Positions 30,388-30,404 of a stretch of 30,404 bases of DNA are shown piece by piece. The notes below the pieces were generated by a model, which did no database searches, was not told the DNA's origin, and saw nothing but the letters and a program-made list of their open reading frames with translations. The stretch's first letter is position 1. Every line of letters starts with the position of its first letter. Both the position numbers and the translations under genes were made by a program. The stretch is from Prototheca cutis (lineage: Eukaryota; Chlorophyta; Trebouxiophyceae; Chlorellales; Chlorellaceae): contig BCIH01000008.1 of the NCBI GenBank assembly GCA_002897115.2, positions 775,485 through 805,888 of the forward strand, written 5' to 3'.

Positions 30388-30404
30388 TTCTGAACCAGGC
30401 CTGC

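Overview
The window looks like nuclear DNA of a green alga, probably a trebouxiophyte of the Chlorella/Auxenochlorella/Prototheca type; the genus is an inference. The coding sequence is GC-rich, nearly every recognisable gene is split by short GT-AG introns, introns carry long G/C runs and GT tracts, and the gene set is plant-like (ER-type allantoate amidohydrolase, plastid-type uroporphyrinogen decarboxylase, class XI-like myosin). Gene models were built by hand by joining exons at splice sites where the family motif continues and the reading phase agrees. All homology calls come from motif recognition, not from a search. Layout, left to right: (1) 20-3124, minus: first ten exons of a myosin heavy chain, running off the left edge. 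(2) 4269-6299, plus: allantoate amidohydrolase with a signal peptide. (3) 6923-9968, minus: arginyl-tRNA-protein transferase ATE1, with one junction that seems to use a GA donor. (4) 10272-11775, minus: a four-CBS-domain protein resembling SnRK1/AMPK gamma-like proteins. (5) 12431-13891, minus: an unrecognised basic protein and possible upstream exons. (6) 14186-17796, plus: a Fanzor, the eukaryotic relative of TnpB RNA-guided nucleases. It has a nuclear-signal-like N-terminus, a nine-copy Gly-Ala-Ser-Pro repeat, an in-frame TGA, a cluster of ambiguous bases and a GC-AG intron inside the catalytic core. (7) 18385-19036, plus: small SnoaL/NTF2-like protein. (8) 19320-21263, minus: uroporphyrinogen decarboxylase. 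(9) 21698-23622, plus: choline-transporter-like membrane protein. (10) 24052-24818, minus: GRAM-domain WBP2-like protein with a PPxY tail. (11) 25087-27892, plus: a complete RRM-AlkB-methyltransferase ALKBH8. (12) 27893-29598: no gene recognised. (13) 29599-30387, plus: start of a secreted Gly/Ser/Ala-rich protein. Most genes are unrelated housekeeping genes, as expected on a nuclear chromosome. Several pairs are divergent and share short upstream regions (WBP2-like/ALKBH8 268 bp, UROD/CTL about 430 bp, myosin/AAH about 1.1 kb). The accessory part is roughly 12.4-18.4 kb, centred on the Fanzor. That is the best candidate for a poorly described system here: a putative RNA-guided nuclease locus with possible structured flanks, whose element ends and guide RNA I cannot define from sequence alone.
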